DNA of 19,481 nucleotides from an uncultured bacterium (GTDB taxonomy: Bacteria > Bacillota > Clostridia > Oscillospirales > Ruminococcaceae). Both the position numbers and the translations under genes were made by a program. The stretch lies in the NCBI GenBank assembly GCA_905215595.1, contig CAJMQZ010000033.1:1-19481 (forward strand), in the 5' to 3' direction. The notes beneath the pieces are model-generated. The model searched no databases. It was not told the DNA's origin and worked only from the letters and a program-made list of their open reading frames with translations. Shown piece after piece: positions 5,056-12,476 of this stretch (the stretch's first letter is position 1; every line of letters begins with the position of its first letter).

Positions 5056-7856
5056 GACCGCTGCGACTGACCCTTTCGGCCTTTGGCCCCTATGCCGCCG
5101 AGATCACCCTTGACCTTGAAAAGCTGGGCAAAGGCGGGCTGTACCTCATTACCGGCGACACCGGCGCAGGCAAGACCACCATTTTTGACGCCATCACCTA
5201 TGCGCTGTACGATCATTCCAGCAGCGGCATCCGGGAAGGCTCCATGCTGCGCTGCAAGTACGCAGACGACAAGACCCCCACCTTTGTGAAACTGGAATTT
5301 GAGGTGCACGGCGTGCGCTACACGGTACGCCGCAACCCGGAGTATCAGCGCCCCAAGGCACGGGGCGAGGGCATGACCACCGAAAAGGCGGATGCTACCC
5401 TGACCTACCCGGACGACCGCCCGCCGGTGACCAAAGCCAAGGATGTGACCGCCGCCGTGCAGGAGATCATCGGGCTGGACTACAACCAGTTTTCTCAGAT
5501 CGTACTCATCGCGCAGGGACAGTTCACAAAGCTGCTCAACGCCTCCACCGAGGAGCGCAGCCGTATCTTCCGCAAGCTGTTCCGCACCCAGCGCTACGCC
5601 CAACTGCAAGAGCGCTTACAGGCCGAAGCATCCGCGCTGAACCAGCAGCGCACCGCTCAGAACGCCAAACTGGACAGCCTGCTGGGTGGGTTGCAATTCA
5701 GCCCGGAGGACCCGGATGCCGAGGCGTTGCGCACCCTGTGTGCCCAGACCGTGCCGGAAACGGCGCTTGCCTTGCTGGACACCCTGACTGCCCGGCAGGC
5801 GGCAGCGCTGGAAGAAGCCGGCACCGCCCTGCAAGCCACCGAAGCCCAGCTGGACACGGTACAGCAGCAGCTGGGTGCCGCCGCACAGGCGCAGCGGCTG
5901 GCGCAGCAGCTGGCTGCCCGTCAGGCAGAGCTTGCCGCCGCAAAGCCCGCACTGGATGCTGCCCGCGCCGAGGCTGACCGCCACGCCGGGGACGCTGCGC
6001 AGCTGGATGCCCTGACCGCGCAGGTGACGCAGGCGCAGAGCGCCCTTGCGGCCTATGACGCGCTGGACACCCTCTGCCGTCAGCAGACCGAAGCGCGGGA
6101 CGCCGCCCGGCTGGCGGCGGCGCAGGCGCACAAGCGGCGCACCCAGCTGGACAGCCTGAACGCCGCCCTTGCCGCCGCTGAGACCGAACTTGCCGCGCTG
6201 GCAGACGCGGACACCCGGCTTTTGGCGCTGCAAAACCGCAGCGCTCAGTTGACACAGCGCGGCGAAGCGCTGGCAAAGCTGGAACAGCGCCTTGCGGACT
6301 GCCAGCGACAGGCCAAGGCCGCACACAAGGCGCAGGAGAGTTACCGCGCCGCTGCCGCCGCACAGGACGAAGCCCGTGCCCGGCGGGACGCACTGGAGCG
6401 GGCGTTTCTGGACGCACAGGCCGGGCTGCTGGCCGAGAGCCTGACCGAAGGCGCGCCCTGCCCGGTGTGCGGCAGTACCCATCACCCCGCCCGTGCCCTG
6501 CTGCCCCATACTGCGCCCACGCAGGCACAGGTGGAAGCCGCACGGCAGGCCGCTGCGGAAGCTGACCGGCAGGCGCAGAACGCCAGCGCTGCCGCCCAGA
6601 GCGCCCTTGCCGCTGCCAACGAAGCAAAGACCTCTCTCCGGTGGGACGCCGAGACCCTGCTGCCGGAGCGCTTTACCGCCCCGGAGGGCACAGTGCCCCT
6701 TACCTTTGCCCTGATGACCAACGTTCTGGCCGAGGAGAGCGCCGCCTTGCAGACGGCACAGACAGACTGCGCCGCCCAGTGCCGACAGGCCGAGGCCGAC
6801 TGCCGCCGCAAGGCACAGCTGGAAGCCGACCGGCAAGCCAAGACCTGCCAGCGTCCGGCGCTGGAGCAGGCCGCTGCCGAGGCCGACCGCAGCGCTGCCG
6901 CCCAGAATGCAAGTGCTGACGCGCTGGAGGGTCAAATCGCAGAGCGGCGCGCCGCCCTGCCCTACCCCCGGCGCGCGGACGCACAGGCGGCGCTGGACAA
7001 GCTGGAAGCCGACCGCCGCACCCTGCGCACCGGCATGGACACGGCGCAACGCAAGCTGAAACAGGCCGAGCAGAGCGTTGCCGCCGCCGAGGCCGCCGTA
7101 GAGGCGCTGACCGCACAGCAGACCGCCGCCCAAAAGGAACTGCCTGCCCGCAGCGCCGAGGAGCTTACCGCACAGCAGACCGAACTGACCGCCGCGCGGG
7201 AGACCCTGCGCAGCCGGGAAAAGCAGCTTTCGGCACAATTGCTGCCCAACCGCAAAACGGCGGCGCAGTACCGCGCCGCCGCCGAGGCGCGGCAGGCGCT
7301 GGAAAGCCGGTGGCAGTGGGTCAGCGCGCTGGCTGCCACGGCGGGCGGCACTTTGACCAGCAAGCAGAAGATCAAACTGGAAGCCTACATCCAGATGAAC
7401 TATCTGGACCGCATTCTGCGCTATGCCAACACCCGGCTGATGCAGATGACCGCCGGGCAGTACGAGCTGGAGCGCATCGGTGCAGAGAACCAGCGCAGCC
7501 AGTCCGGGCTGGACCTTGGCGTCATCGACCACTACAACGGCACCCGCCGCAGCGTAAAGACCCTTTCCGGCGGCGAGAGCTTCAAGGCCTCATTGGCGCT
7601 GGCGCTTGGCCTTTCGGACGAGGTGCAGAGCAGCGCCGGGGGCATCCGGCTGGACACTTTGTTCCTGGACGAGGGCTTCGGCTCGCTGGACGAGGAATCG
7701 CTGGAGCTGGCCATCCGGGTGCTCTCCGGCCTGACCGAGGGCGACCGACTGGTGGGCATCATCTCCCATGTGGGGGCGCTCAAGGACCGCATCGACCGGC
7801 AGGTGGTGGTGCACAAGGCCCGCACCGGCGGCTCCACCGTAGAGTTGCGGGTGTAA
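5052..7856 (+). CDS. sbcC: Exonuclease subunit SbcC (Rad50-like SMC ATPase)
   Basis: A 934-residue ATPase subunit of SbcCD. Walker A is GDTGAGKT at residues 35-42, the Q-loop region is QIVLIAQGQF, the zinc hook is CPVC at 470-473 in the middle of the protein, the ABC signature is LSGGES at 838-843, and Walker B is LFLDEGFGSLDEE with D873/E874. Between the head halves lie two long Ala/Gln/Leu-rich coiled-coil arms. The arms are extremely rich in alanine, reflecting the GC-rich codon use and making many long spurious antisense frames. The ATG overlaps the sbcD stop by 4 bases, which fixes the start. The complex dimerises through the Zn hook and acts on hairpins and blocked ends, limiting long palindromes; two palindromic elements occur in this same window. 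Confidence 0.96.
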   Translation: MRPLRLTLSAFGPYAAEITLDLEKLGKGGLYLITGDTGAGKTTIFDAITYALYDHSSSGIREGSMLRCKYADDKTPTFVKLEFEVHGVRYTVRRNPEYQRPKARGEGMTTEKADATLTYPDDRPPVTKAKDVTAAVQEIIGLDYNQFSQIVLIAQGQFTKLLNASTEERSRIFRKLFRTQRYAQLQERLQAEASALNQQRTAQNAKLDSLLGGLQFSPEDPDAEALRTLCAQTVPETALALLDTLTARQAAALEEAGTALQATEAQLDTVQQQLGAAAQAQRLAQQLAARQAELAAAKPALDAARAEADRHAGDAAQLDALTAQVTQAQSALAAYDALDTLCRQQTEARDAARLAAAQAHKRRTQLDSLNAALAAAETELAALADADTRLLALQNRSAQLTQRGEALAKLEQRLADCQRQAKAAHKAQESYRAAAAAQDEARARRDALERAFLDAQAGLLAESLTEGAPCPVCGSTHHPARALLPHTAPTQAQVEAARQAAAEADRQAQNASAAAQSALAAANEAKTSLRWDAETLLPERFTAPEGTVPLTFALMTNVLAEESAALQTAQTDCAAQCRQAEADCRRKAQLEADRQAKTCQRPALEQAAAEADRSAAAQNASADALEGQIAERRAALPYPRRADAQAALDKLEADRRTLRTGMDTAQRKLKQAEQSVAAAEAAVEALTAQQTAAQKELPARSAEELTAQQTELTAARETLRSREKQLSAQLLPNRKTAAQYRAAAEARQALESRWQWVSALAATAGGTLTSKQKIKLEAYIQMNYLDRILRYANTRLMQMTAGQYELERIGAENQRSQSGLDLGVIDHYNGTRRSVKTLSGGESFKASLALALGLSDEVQSSAGGIRLDTLFLDEGFGSLDEESLELAIRVLSGLTEGDRLVGIISHVGALKDRIDRQVVVHKARTGGSTVELRV

Positions 7857-7897
7857 AACGCCGCCGGCGGGGCACACTAGAGGCGGAGGTGAATTTG

Positions 7898-8299
7898 ATG
7901 AATTCTCTGGAACCCTTCATCCGCCACGAACTGGAAAACCAGCCCGGCACCGCTGCCGCCCCGCAGGCAAGCAGCACCCGCAATGCCCCGCCGCTGGGCA
8001 GTATGCCCCTGCAGCCCCCGGCTTCACCGGACACGCCCGGCATCCAGCTGCCCCCGCCGGAACTGCCGCAGCCGGAAAAGCCCGGCGTTCCCATGACTGA
8101 CGGCACCCCCATGGCCTGCCGTCAGAAGAATGCCGCCGCCTTTCTGGCCGGGGATGTACAGACCAGCGTGATGGCGCACTACGCGCCCGAGCTGTTCAGC
8201 ACAAAGCAGAAGCTGCACAGCCGCCACCCTGCCCCGGACGAGGACACCGCCGCCGTTTTAGAGCTGGTGGAATGGCGCGAGGACGCCCCTTACGGCTGA
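7898..8299 (+). CDS. Unrecognised proline-rich small protein downstream of sbcC
   Basis: 133 residues, starting at an ATG with GGAGGTG 5 bases upstream, one of the best ribosome binding sites here, so it is very probably a real gene. Residues 1-16 (MNSLEPFIRHELENQP) look helical. Residues about 17-68 are low complexity, rich in Pro, Ala and Gln, and probably disordered. The C-terminal part from about 75 (QKNAAAFLAGDVQTSVMAHY, then APELFSTKQKLH) looks folded. No signal peptide, membrane segment or known catalytic motif was seen. It lies 41 bases after sbcC with no terminator or promoter between, so it likely belongs to the sbcDC transcript and may work with the nuclease, but that rests on position alone. 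I do not recognise the family. Confidence 0.75.
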   Translation: MNSLEPFIRHELENQPGTAAAPQASSTRNAPPLGSMPLQPPASPDTPGIQLPPPELPQPEKPGVPMTDGTPMACRQKNAAAFLAGDVQTSVMAHYAPELFSTKQKLHSRHPAPDEDTAAVLELVEWREDAPYG

Positions 8300-8337
8300 G
8301 CGTAACAAAAATTTTTTAAAATATTTCAGTTTACCTG

Positions 8338-8366
8338 TTGAAATCTCGCCGCACTTCCCTTATTAT
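8338..8366 (+). promoter_or_regulatory. Sigma-A promoter of the PC4/HD operon
   Basis: TTGAAA (8338-8343), a 17 bp spacer and TATTAT (8361-8366), inside an AT-rich stretch just after the proline-rich gene. Expected transcription start is near 8373, 28 bases before the ATG. Confidence 0.82.
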
Positions 8367-8400
8367 GGTAGCATACAAACATAAAGGCAGGTTTTGCAAT

Positions 8401-8622
8401 ATGGCAGAGATCAAATACGAAGTTGTCCAGCGTGTAGCCGTGCTGAGCCAGCGTCCCCGCGGCTGGGAGCGTCAGCTGAACCTTATCAGCTGGAACGACG
8501 GCGAGCCCAAGTATGACATCCGCGACTGGTCCCCGGATGGCACCCGCATGGGCAAGGGCATTTCCCTGAGCCACGACGAGTTGGCTATCCTCAAGGGCAT
8601 TCTGGAGGACATGGAGCTGTGA
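8401..8622 (+). CDS. PC4/YdbC-family ssDNA-binding protein
   Basis: A 73-residue protein that matches the bacterial PC4-like YdbC family (PF02229): IKYEVVQRVAVLS, then GWERQLNLISWNDGEPKYDI, RDWSPDGTRMGKGISLS, and a C-terminal helix HDELAILKGILEDMEL. This beta-sheet plus helix is the single-stranded DNA binding fold of human transcription cofactor PC4. Bacterial members form dimers, bind ssDNA, and have been linked to DNA repair or nucleoid work; the exact role here is inferred. AAAGGCAGG about 9 bases ahead supports ATG 8401, and the upstream in-frame ATG at 8338 is inside the promoter. Its stop overlaps the start of the HD-domain gene, so the two are translationally coupled. Confidence 0.88.
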   Translation: MAEIKYEVVQRVAVLSQRPRGWERQLNLISWNDGEPKYDIRDWSPDGTRMGKGISLSHDELAILKGILEDMEL

Positions 8623-9206
8623 GCGGGGGCGGCCGCGCAGAGTTTCTGGACGTCTGGCAGCAGCACGTCACCCGTCCGGGCAGCGAAAAGCTGCTGGACT
8701 GGTTGGACAAAAAGACGGATTTTTTCACCGCACCGGCTTCTACTCGCTTCCACGGAGCCTGTGAGGGCGGACTGTGCATGCACAGCCTGAACGTCTACCA
8801 CGCGCTGCACGACAGCTTTTTCACCGAGGGCGAAAGCGAGGAGAGCTACGCCATCTGTGCCCTGCTGCACGACCTGTGCAAGGCCAACTACTACAAGCTG
8901 GGCACCCGCAACGTGAAAAACGAAGCCACCGGGCAGTGGGAGAAAGCGCCTTTTTACAGTGTAGAGGATCTGTTCCCCTACGGCCACGGTGAAAAGAGCG
9001 TGTTTCTCATCGAGCGGTTCATGAAGCTGAAGGTGGAGGAAGCGGTTGCCGTCCGCTGGCACATGGGCGGCTTTGATGATGCGGCCCGAGGCGGCTGTTT
9101 TGCCATCTCGGAGGCCTACGACAAGTACCCGCTGGCGGTCAAACTGCACATCGCAGACCTGCAGGCTACCTATCTGATGGAGCACCGCACCAGCAATATG
9201 CGCTGA
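8619..9206 (+). CDS. HD-domain metal-dependent phosphohydrolase
   Basis: 195 residues with the spaced metal ligands of an HD domain: H55 (GGLCMHSLNVY), H84-D85 (LLHDLCKANYY), H123 (YGHGEKS), H148 (VRWHMGG) and D180 (LHIADLQA). HD proteins hydrolyse phosphate esters, commonly of nucleotides or RNA/DNA 2',3' ends; the substrate cannot be told. The start is a GTG at 8619 that overlaps the PC4 stop by 4 bases (GTGA); GGAGG lies about 10 bases upstream, inside the previous gene. Coupling to a ssDNA-binding protein suggests a nucleic-acid or nucleotide task. A strong terminator follows 7 bases after the stop. Confidence 0.85.
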   Translation: MSGGGRAEFLDVWQQHVTRPGSEKLLDWLDKKTDFFTAPASTRFHGACEGGLCMHSLNVYHALHDSFFTEGESEESYAICALLHDLCKANYYKLGTRNVKNEATGQWEKAPFYSVEDLFPYGHGEKSVFLIERFMKLKVEEAVAVRWHMGGFDDAARGGCFAISEAYDKYPLAVKLHIADLQATYLMEHRTSNMR

Positions 9207-9213
9207 ATAAACT

Positions 9214-9258
9214 AAACAGGCGGCTGTACAGCATTTTGTACAGCCGCCTGTTTGTTTG
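9214..9258. terminator. Bidirectional intrinsic terminator between convergent operons
   Basis: AAACAGGCGGCTGTACA pairs perfectly over 17 bp with TGTACAGCCGCCTGTTT around loop GCATTT. T-rich tails occur on both strands (TTTGTTTGT on plus, TTTAGTTTA on minus). It serves the HD gene from the left and the DUF3842 gene from the right. Confidence 0.93.
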
Positions 9259-9267
9259 TAGAAATTT

Positions 9268-9687
9268 TCAGCAGCCTTCTCCGGCGCAGAGGGCTTTCAC
9301 CTTCTGCACGGCGGCAGCTACAAGGCTGCCGATGGGCTGGTCGGGCACGCCGACGATATAGTTTTCACAGTGGTTCACCGGGATCAGCACCCGGGTGGCA
9401 CTGCTCTGGCACACTGCCGTGGCCATGGCGGGGGTGATCTCTCCCAGCAGCGCATCTGCAATGACGATGCCGATGGGCCCCACGATGATATCCGCGCTGC
9501 GGCAGTTCACCACCACGGCGTTCTCCCCGGTGGCGGCGCGCTGCGCCCCGGCCTTGTGCATGGCCTGCGCGGCGACACTGTTGGTGCCCACGGCCACCAG
9601 CCGGATGTCCGGGCACTGGGCGCTGAGGGCAGCCACCAGCTGGCGGCCCAGTCCCCCGCCCTGCCCGTCAATGACAAGCACGTTCAT
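9268..9687 (-). CDS. DUF3842 family protein
   Basis: 139 residues matching DUF3842 (PF12953). It begins MNVLVIDGQGGGLGRQLV, a glycine-rich Rossmann-like nucleotide-binding turn. It continues VAVGTNSVAAQAMHKAGA and the family's strongly conserved ADIIVGPIGIVIADALLGE, then RVLIPVNHC. Function is unknown; the fold suggests binding of a dinucleotide or nucleotide. The ATG at 9687 has TGAGGT just ahead, overlapping the stop of the dipeptidase gene 8 bases upstream, so the two are one operon. C-terminal end is CAGEGC, with two cysteines. The shared terminator lies just downstream. Confidence 0.87.
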   Translation of the reverse strand: MNVLVIDGQGGGLGRQLVAALSAQCPDIRLVAVGTNSVAAQAMHKAGAQRAATGENAVVVNCRSADIIVGPIGIVIADALLGEITPAMATAVCQSSATRVLIPVNHCENYIVGVPDQPIGSLVAAAVQKVKALCAGEGC

Positions 9688-9695
9688 GCCGTACC

Positions 9696-11084
9696 TCAGA
9701 AGTCGATCTCTTCCAGCCGCAGCAGCGCCAGAATGTAGATCTTGACAGCCTCCAGCAGCTTGTCGATGGGGGCAGCTTCGTTGGCACCGTGCATCGGGCC
9801 GCCGAACTCCGGCAGCTTCACATCCTCATGCTCCGGGCCGAAGCTGACAGCATAGGGGAAGTGGCGGGCATAGGTGCCGCCGCCCATAGTGAAGGGGGTG
9901 GCATTCTCGCCGGTCACCTCGTTGTAGGTGTCGATGCAGGCGCGGATGGCAGGGCTGTCGGCCTCGATGTAGAACGGCTCGGCTGCGTCCACATCCTCCA
10001 GCTTTGCGCCATCGCCCAGCGCAGCAGTGACCTGTGCGGTCAGCTTTTCACCGTTGGTGCAGGTGGGGAAGCGGCTGTCGATGGTCTGCACCAGCTTGCC
10101 GTCCTCCATATAAATGCGGCCGCCGATGATGGTCAGCGGGCCGAAGGGGCCGTCGGCGCAGTCGATGCCAAGGCCGGTGCCTGCGGTGGAGCTGTGCAGC
10201 TTGTGCAGTGCCTCCAGATAAGCGCGCTCGGCATCGTTGCACAGGCCGTTATCCAGCAGATAATCCACCACCAGACCGATGGCGTTCACCGTGCCCTCCG
10301 GCATAGCGGCGTGGCCGGATTTGCCCCAGCCGCGCACCCGCACGCCGTCCCCTTCCGGTTCCAGCGTGATGTTGGGGGCGTTCTTCAGCTTGCGGATATC
10401 GGTCTTGACCAGAGCGCTGGCGCGGTCCGGCACCGCGTTGTTGGCAACACCGCCCTCAAACTCTGCAATGACGCCGTTGCACACCGGGCTGACGATCTTT
10501 CCGCCGAAGTGACCTTTTTCGCCGTTACACACCGGGAACTCCGCATCCGGGGTAAAGCAGAACACCGGGGCGGGGTAGTTTTCCAGATAGTACTTCACAT
10601 CGTTCATGTGGGTCTCCTCGTTGTCGCCCACAATGGCACGGATGGGGTAGCGCAGCTGATAGCCCTGCTCCTTGAGGAACTTCAGCGCGTACAGGGTAAC
10701 GATCATCGGGCCCTTATCGTCCGAGACGCCGCGGCCCAGCAGCCAGCCGTCCTGAATGCGCATCTTAAAGGGGTCTGCCGTCCAGCCGTTGCCAATGGGC
10801 ACAACGTCCACATGGCAGATGGTAGCCAGATATTTTTCCGGGTCCGCACCGGCCAGCTCGGCATAGCCGATGTAGTTTTCGCAATTGCGGGTGGCAAAGC
10901 CCATGCCTGCTGCCAGCTCCAGCGTCTTGTCCAGCGCGGCCCGAGGGCCTGCCCCGAAGGGTGCGCCCTCCTCCGGGGTGCCCTCCACGCTGTCGATGGC
11001 GACCAGCGCTGCAATGTCCTGCAGCAGCTGCTCCTTGTTTTCCGCAATATATGCGTCAATTTTCTGATTCAGTGCCTGATCCAT
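9696..11084 (-). CDS. M20 family dipeptidase, Sapep/PepV type
   Basis: A 462-residue cytosolic zinc peptidase. Metal and catalytic residues of peptidase family M20 are visible: H91 and D93 (CHVDVVPIGNGW), D122/D123 (GRGVSDDKGPM), E156/E157 (GDNEETHMND), D180 (FTPDAEFP) and a C-terminal histidine in FGGPMHGANEAA. Length and the long lid insertion fit the Sapep/PepV group, which cleaves dipeptides and some beta-Ala or D-Ala peptides taken up as nutrients. AAAGGA lies about 12 bases before the ATG at 11084. The 122-base gap to the next gene upstream shows no convincing -35/-10 pair (TAAACT near 11146-11151 is the best -10 guess). It is followed at once by DUF3842. Confidence 0.92.
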   Translation of the reverse strand: MDQALNQKIDAYIAENKEQLLQDIAALVAIDSVEGTPEEGAPFGAGPRAALDKTLELAAGMGFATRNCENYIGYAELAGADPEKYLATICHVDVVPIGNGWTADPFKMRIQDGWLLGRGVSDDKGPMIVTLYALKFLKEQGYQLRYPIRAIVGDNEETHMNDVKYYLENYPAPVFCFTPDAEFPVCNGEKGHFGGKIVSPVCNGVIAEFEGGVANNAVPDRASALVKTDIRKLKNAPNITLEPEGDGVRVRGWGKSGHAAMPEGTVNAIGLVVDYLLDNGLCNDAERAYLEALHKLHSSTAGTGLGIDCADGPFGPLTIIGGRIYMEDGKLVQTIDSRFPTCTNGEKLTAQVTAALGDGAKLEDVDAAEPFYIEADSPAIRACIDTYNEVTGENATPFTMGGGTYARHFPYAVSFGPEHEDVKLPEFGGPMHGANEAAPIDKLLEAVKIYILALLRLEEIDF

Positions 11085-11206
11085 GTTCTATAACGTCCTT
11101 TCTGACCGGGAGCAGATCCCTGTCTTTACACAACTGTTACTCAGTTTAACACACTCCGGGCGGAAAAGCTACCGGCATTTTTCACGACAAAAGCGTCCGC
11201 GTTTTG

Positions 11207-11692
11207 TCAGCCTGCCGCAAACAGCCCGCTGAGCGCGCCCAGCAGCCCGGCGCTTGCCAAGCCCATGATGATGCCCGCCAGCAGCACACCGCCCATGCAG
11301 GCGATCAACACGTCCTTGAACTTCATATCCAGAATGGAGGCCGCCAGCGTGCCCGTCCACGCACCGGTGCCCGGCAGCGGGATGCCCACGAACAGCAGCA
11401 GTGCCACAGTCAGGCCCTTGCCTGCCTTGGCTTCCAGTGCGCGGCCGCCCTTTTCGCCCTTATTGATGCAAAAGCGGCAGATGGGGCCGATGAGGGGCTT
11501 GTAGTAGCCCCAGATGAGGAACTTGCGGGCGAACAGGTAGATGAAGGGCACCGGGATCATATTGCCCAGTACGCACAAAAGGTAGGTGGGCAGCACCGGC
11601 AGCCCCATGCCCAGCCCGATGGGGATGGCCCCGCGCAGCTCGATGATGGGCACCATGGAGATAAGGAAGATCAGAAGATAATTTTTCAGCAT
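11207..11692 (-). CDS. Small multidrug export protein family (PF06695, COG2426) membrane protein
   Basis: 161 residues with about four hydrophobic spans: 4-20, 31-55, about 94-115 and 130-160. It carries the family's IIELRGAIPIGLGMGLPV motif (acidic and basic residues in a re-entrant or membrane segment) and LLLFVGIPLPGTGAWTGTLA, which resembles the repeated glycine/proline motifs of DedA/VTT-like proteins. The family name 'putative small multi-drug export protein' is historical, and substrates are not firmly known. AAGGAG sits 6 bases before ATG 11692. It lies 15 bases after the ExoIII gene, in the MATE-ExoIII-membrane protein cluster. A short inverted repeat GACAAAA/TTTTGTC just after the stop is too weak to call a terminator. 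Confidence 0.85.
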   Translation of the reverse strand: MLKNYLLIFLISMVPIIELRGAIPIGLGMGLPVLPTYLLCVLGNMIPVPFIYLFARKFLIWGYYKPLIGPICRFCINKGEKGGRALEAKAGKGLTVALLLFVGIPLPGTGAWTGTLAASILDMKFKDVLIACMGGVLLAGIIMGLASAGLLGALSGLFAAG

Positions 11693-11707
11693 TGGCTTCT
11701 CCTTATA

Positions 11708-12460
11708 TTACAGGTCGATCTGCAACTCCACCGGGCAATGGTCGGAGCCGAAGATCTCGTTGTGGATCTCGGCGGCGCGGATGCGGTCTGCAATGCGCCG
11801 GGAAACGATAAAATAGTCGATGCGCCAGCCCGCGTTCTTTTCCCGCGCGTGGAAGCGGTAGCTCCACCAGCTGTACTTCACTTCGTCCGGGTGCACCACC
11901 CGGAAGCTGTCCGCAAAACCCGCCGCCAGCAGCTCGGTCATTTTGGCGCGCTCCTGATCGGTAAAGCCCGCGCTCATGCGGTTGGTCTTAGCGTTTTTGA
12001 TGTCCATCTCAGTGTGTGCTACGTTCAGATCGCCGCACAGAATCACCGGCTTTTTTTCGTCCAGCGCCAGCAGGTACGCCCGGAAAGCATCCTCCCACTC
12101 CATGCGGTAGTCCAGCCGTTTCAGTCCATCCTGACTGTTGGGGGTATAGCAGTTTACCAGATAAAAGCCGGGGTATTCCAGCGTCAGCACCCGCCCCTCG
12201 TGGTCGTGCTGTTCCAGCCCGATGCCGGTGGTCACTGCCAGCGGTGCTGTTTTGCACCAGCAGGCTGTGCCGGAGTATCCCTTTTTCTCGGCCGAATAGG
12301 TGTATTCGGTGTAGCCCTCCGGCGCAAAATCTGCCTGTCCCGGCTGCATCTTGGTCTCCTGCACCGAGAAGATGTCCGCGTCCAGCGCGGCAAAGCTCTC
12401 GGCAAAGCCGTGGGTCAGGCAGGCGCGCAGGCCGTTCACGTTCCAGCTGATCAGTTTCAT
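11708..12460 (-). CDS. xth: Exodeoxyribonuclease III (AP endonuclease)
   Basis: 250 residues, the usual length for the ExoA/Xth group of the endonuclease/exonuclease/phosphatase fold. Motifs: N7 (ISWNVNGLRA), metal-binding E35 (DIFSVQETK), GDLNVAHTEMDI with D and N near 148-150, WWSYR and WRIDYFIVS, and the terminal D240-H241 (FGSDHCPVEL). It removes 3' blocks and cuts at abasic sites in base excision repair. AAGGAG lies 7 bases before ATG 12460; an in-frame upstream ATG at 12526 would run into the MATE gene and lacks support. It is 16 bases after MATE and 15 before the small membrane protein, so probably one transcript. The gene is often named exoA or xth. Confidence 0.95.
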   Translation of the reverse strand: MKLISWNVNGLRACLTHGFAESFAALDADIFSVQETKMQPGQADFAPEGYTEYTYSAEKKGYSGTACWCKTAPLAVTTGIGLEQHDHEGRVLTLEYPGFYLVNCYTPNSQDGLKRLDYRMEWEDAFRAYLLALDEKKPVILCGDLNVAHTEMDIKNAKTNRMSAGFTDQERAKMTELLAAGFADSFRVVHPDEVKYSWWSYRFHAREKNAGWRIDYFIVSRRIADRIRAAEIHNEIFGSDHCPVELQIDL

Positions 12461-12476
12461 GCTTTTCTCCTTATTG

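Noticed and set aside
5616..7532. Long minus-strand frame opposite sbcC
   Set aside because: The repetitive Gly/Leu/Gln translation is the complement of the Ala/Gln coiled-coil codons of sbcC; there is no ribosome binding site or known domain.
11176..11209. Inverted repeat GACAAAA/TTTTGTC after the small membrane protein gene as a terminator
   Set aside because: Only seven mostly A-T pairs, overlapping the stop codon and lacking a following T-run on the minus strand.
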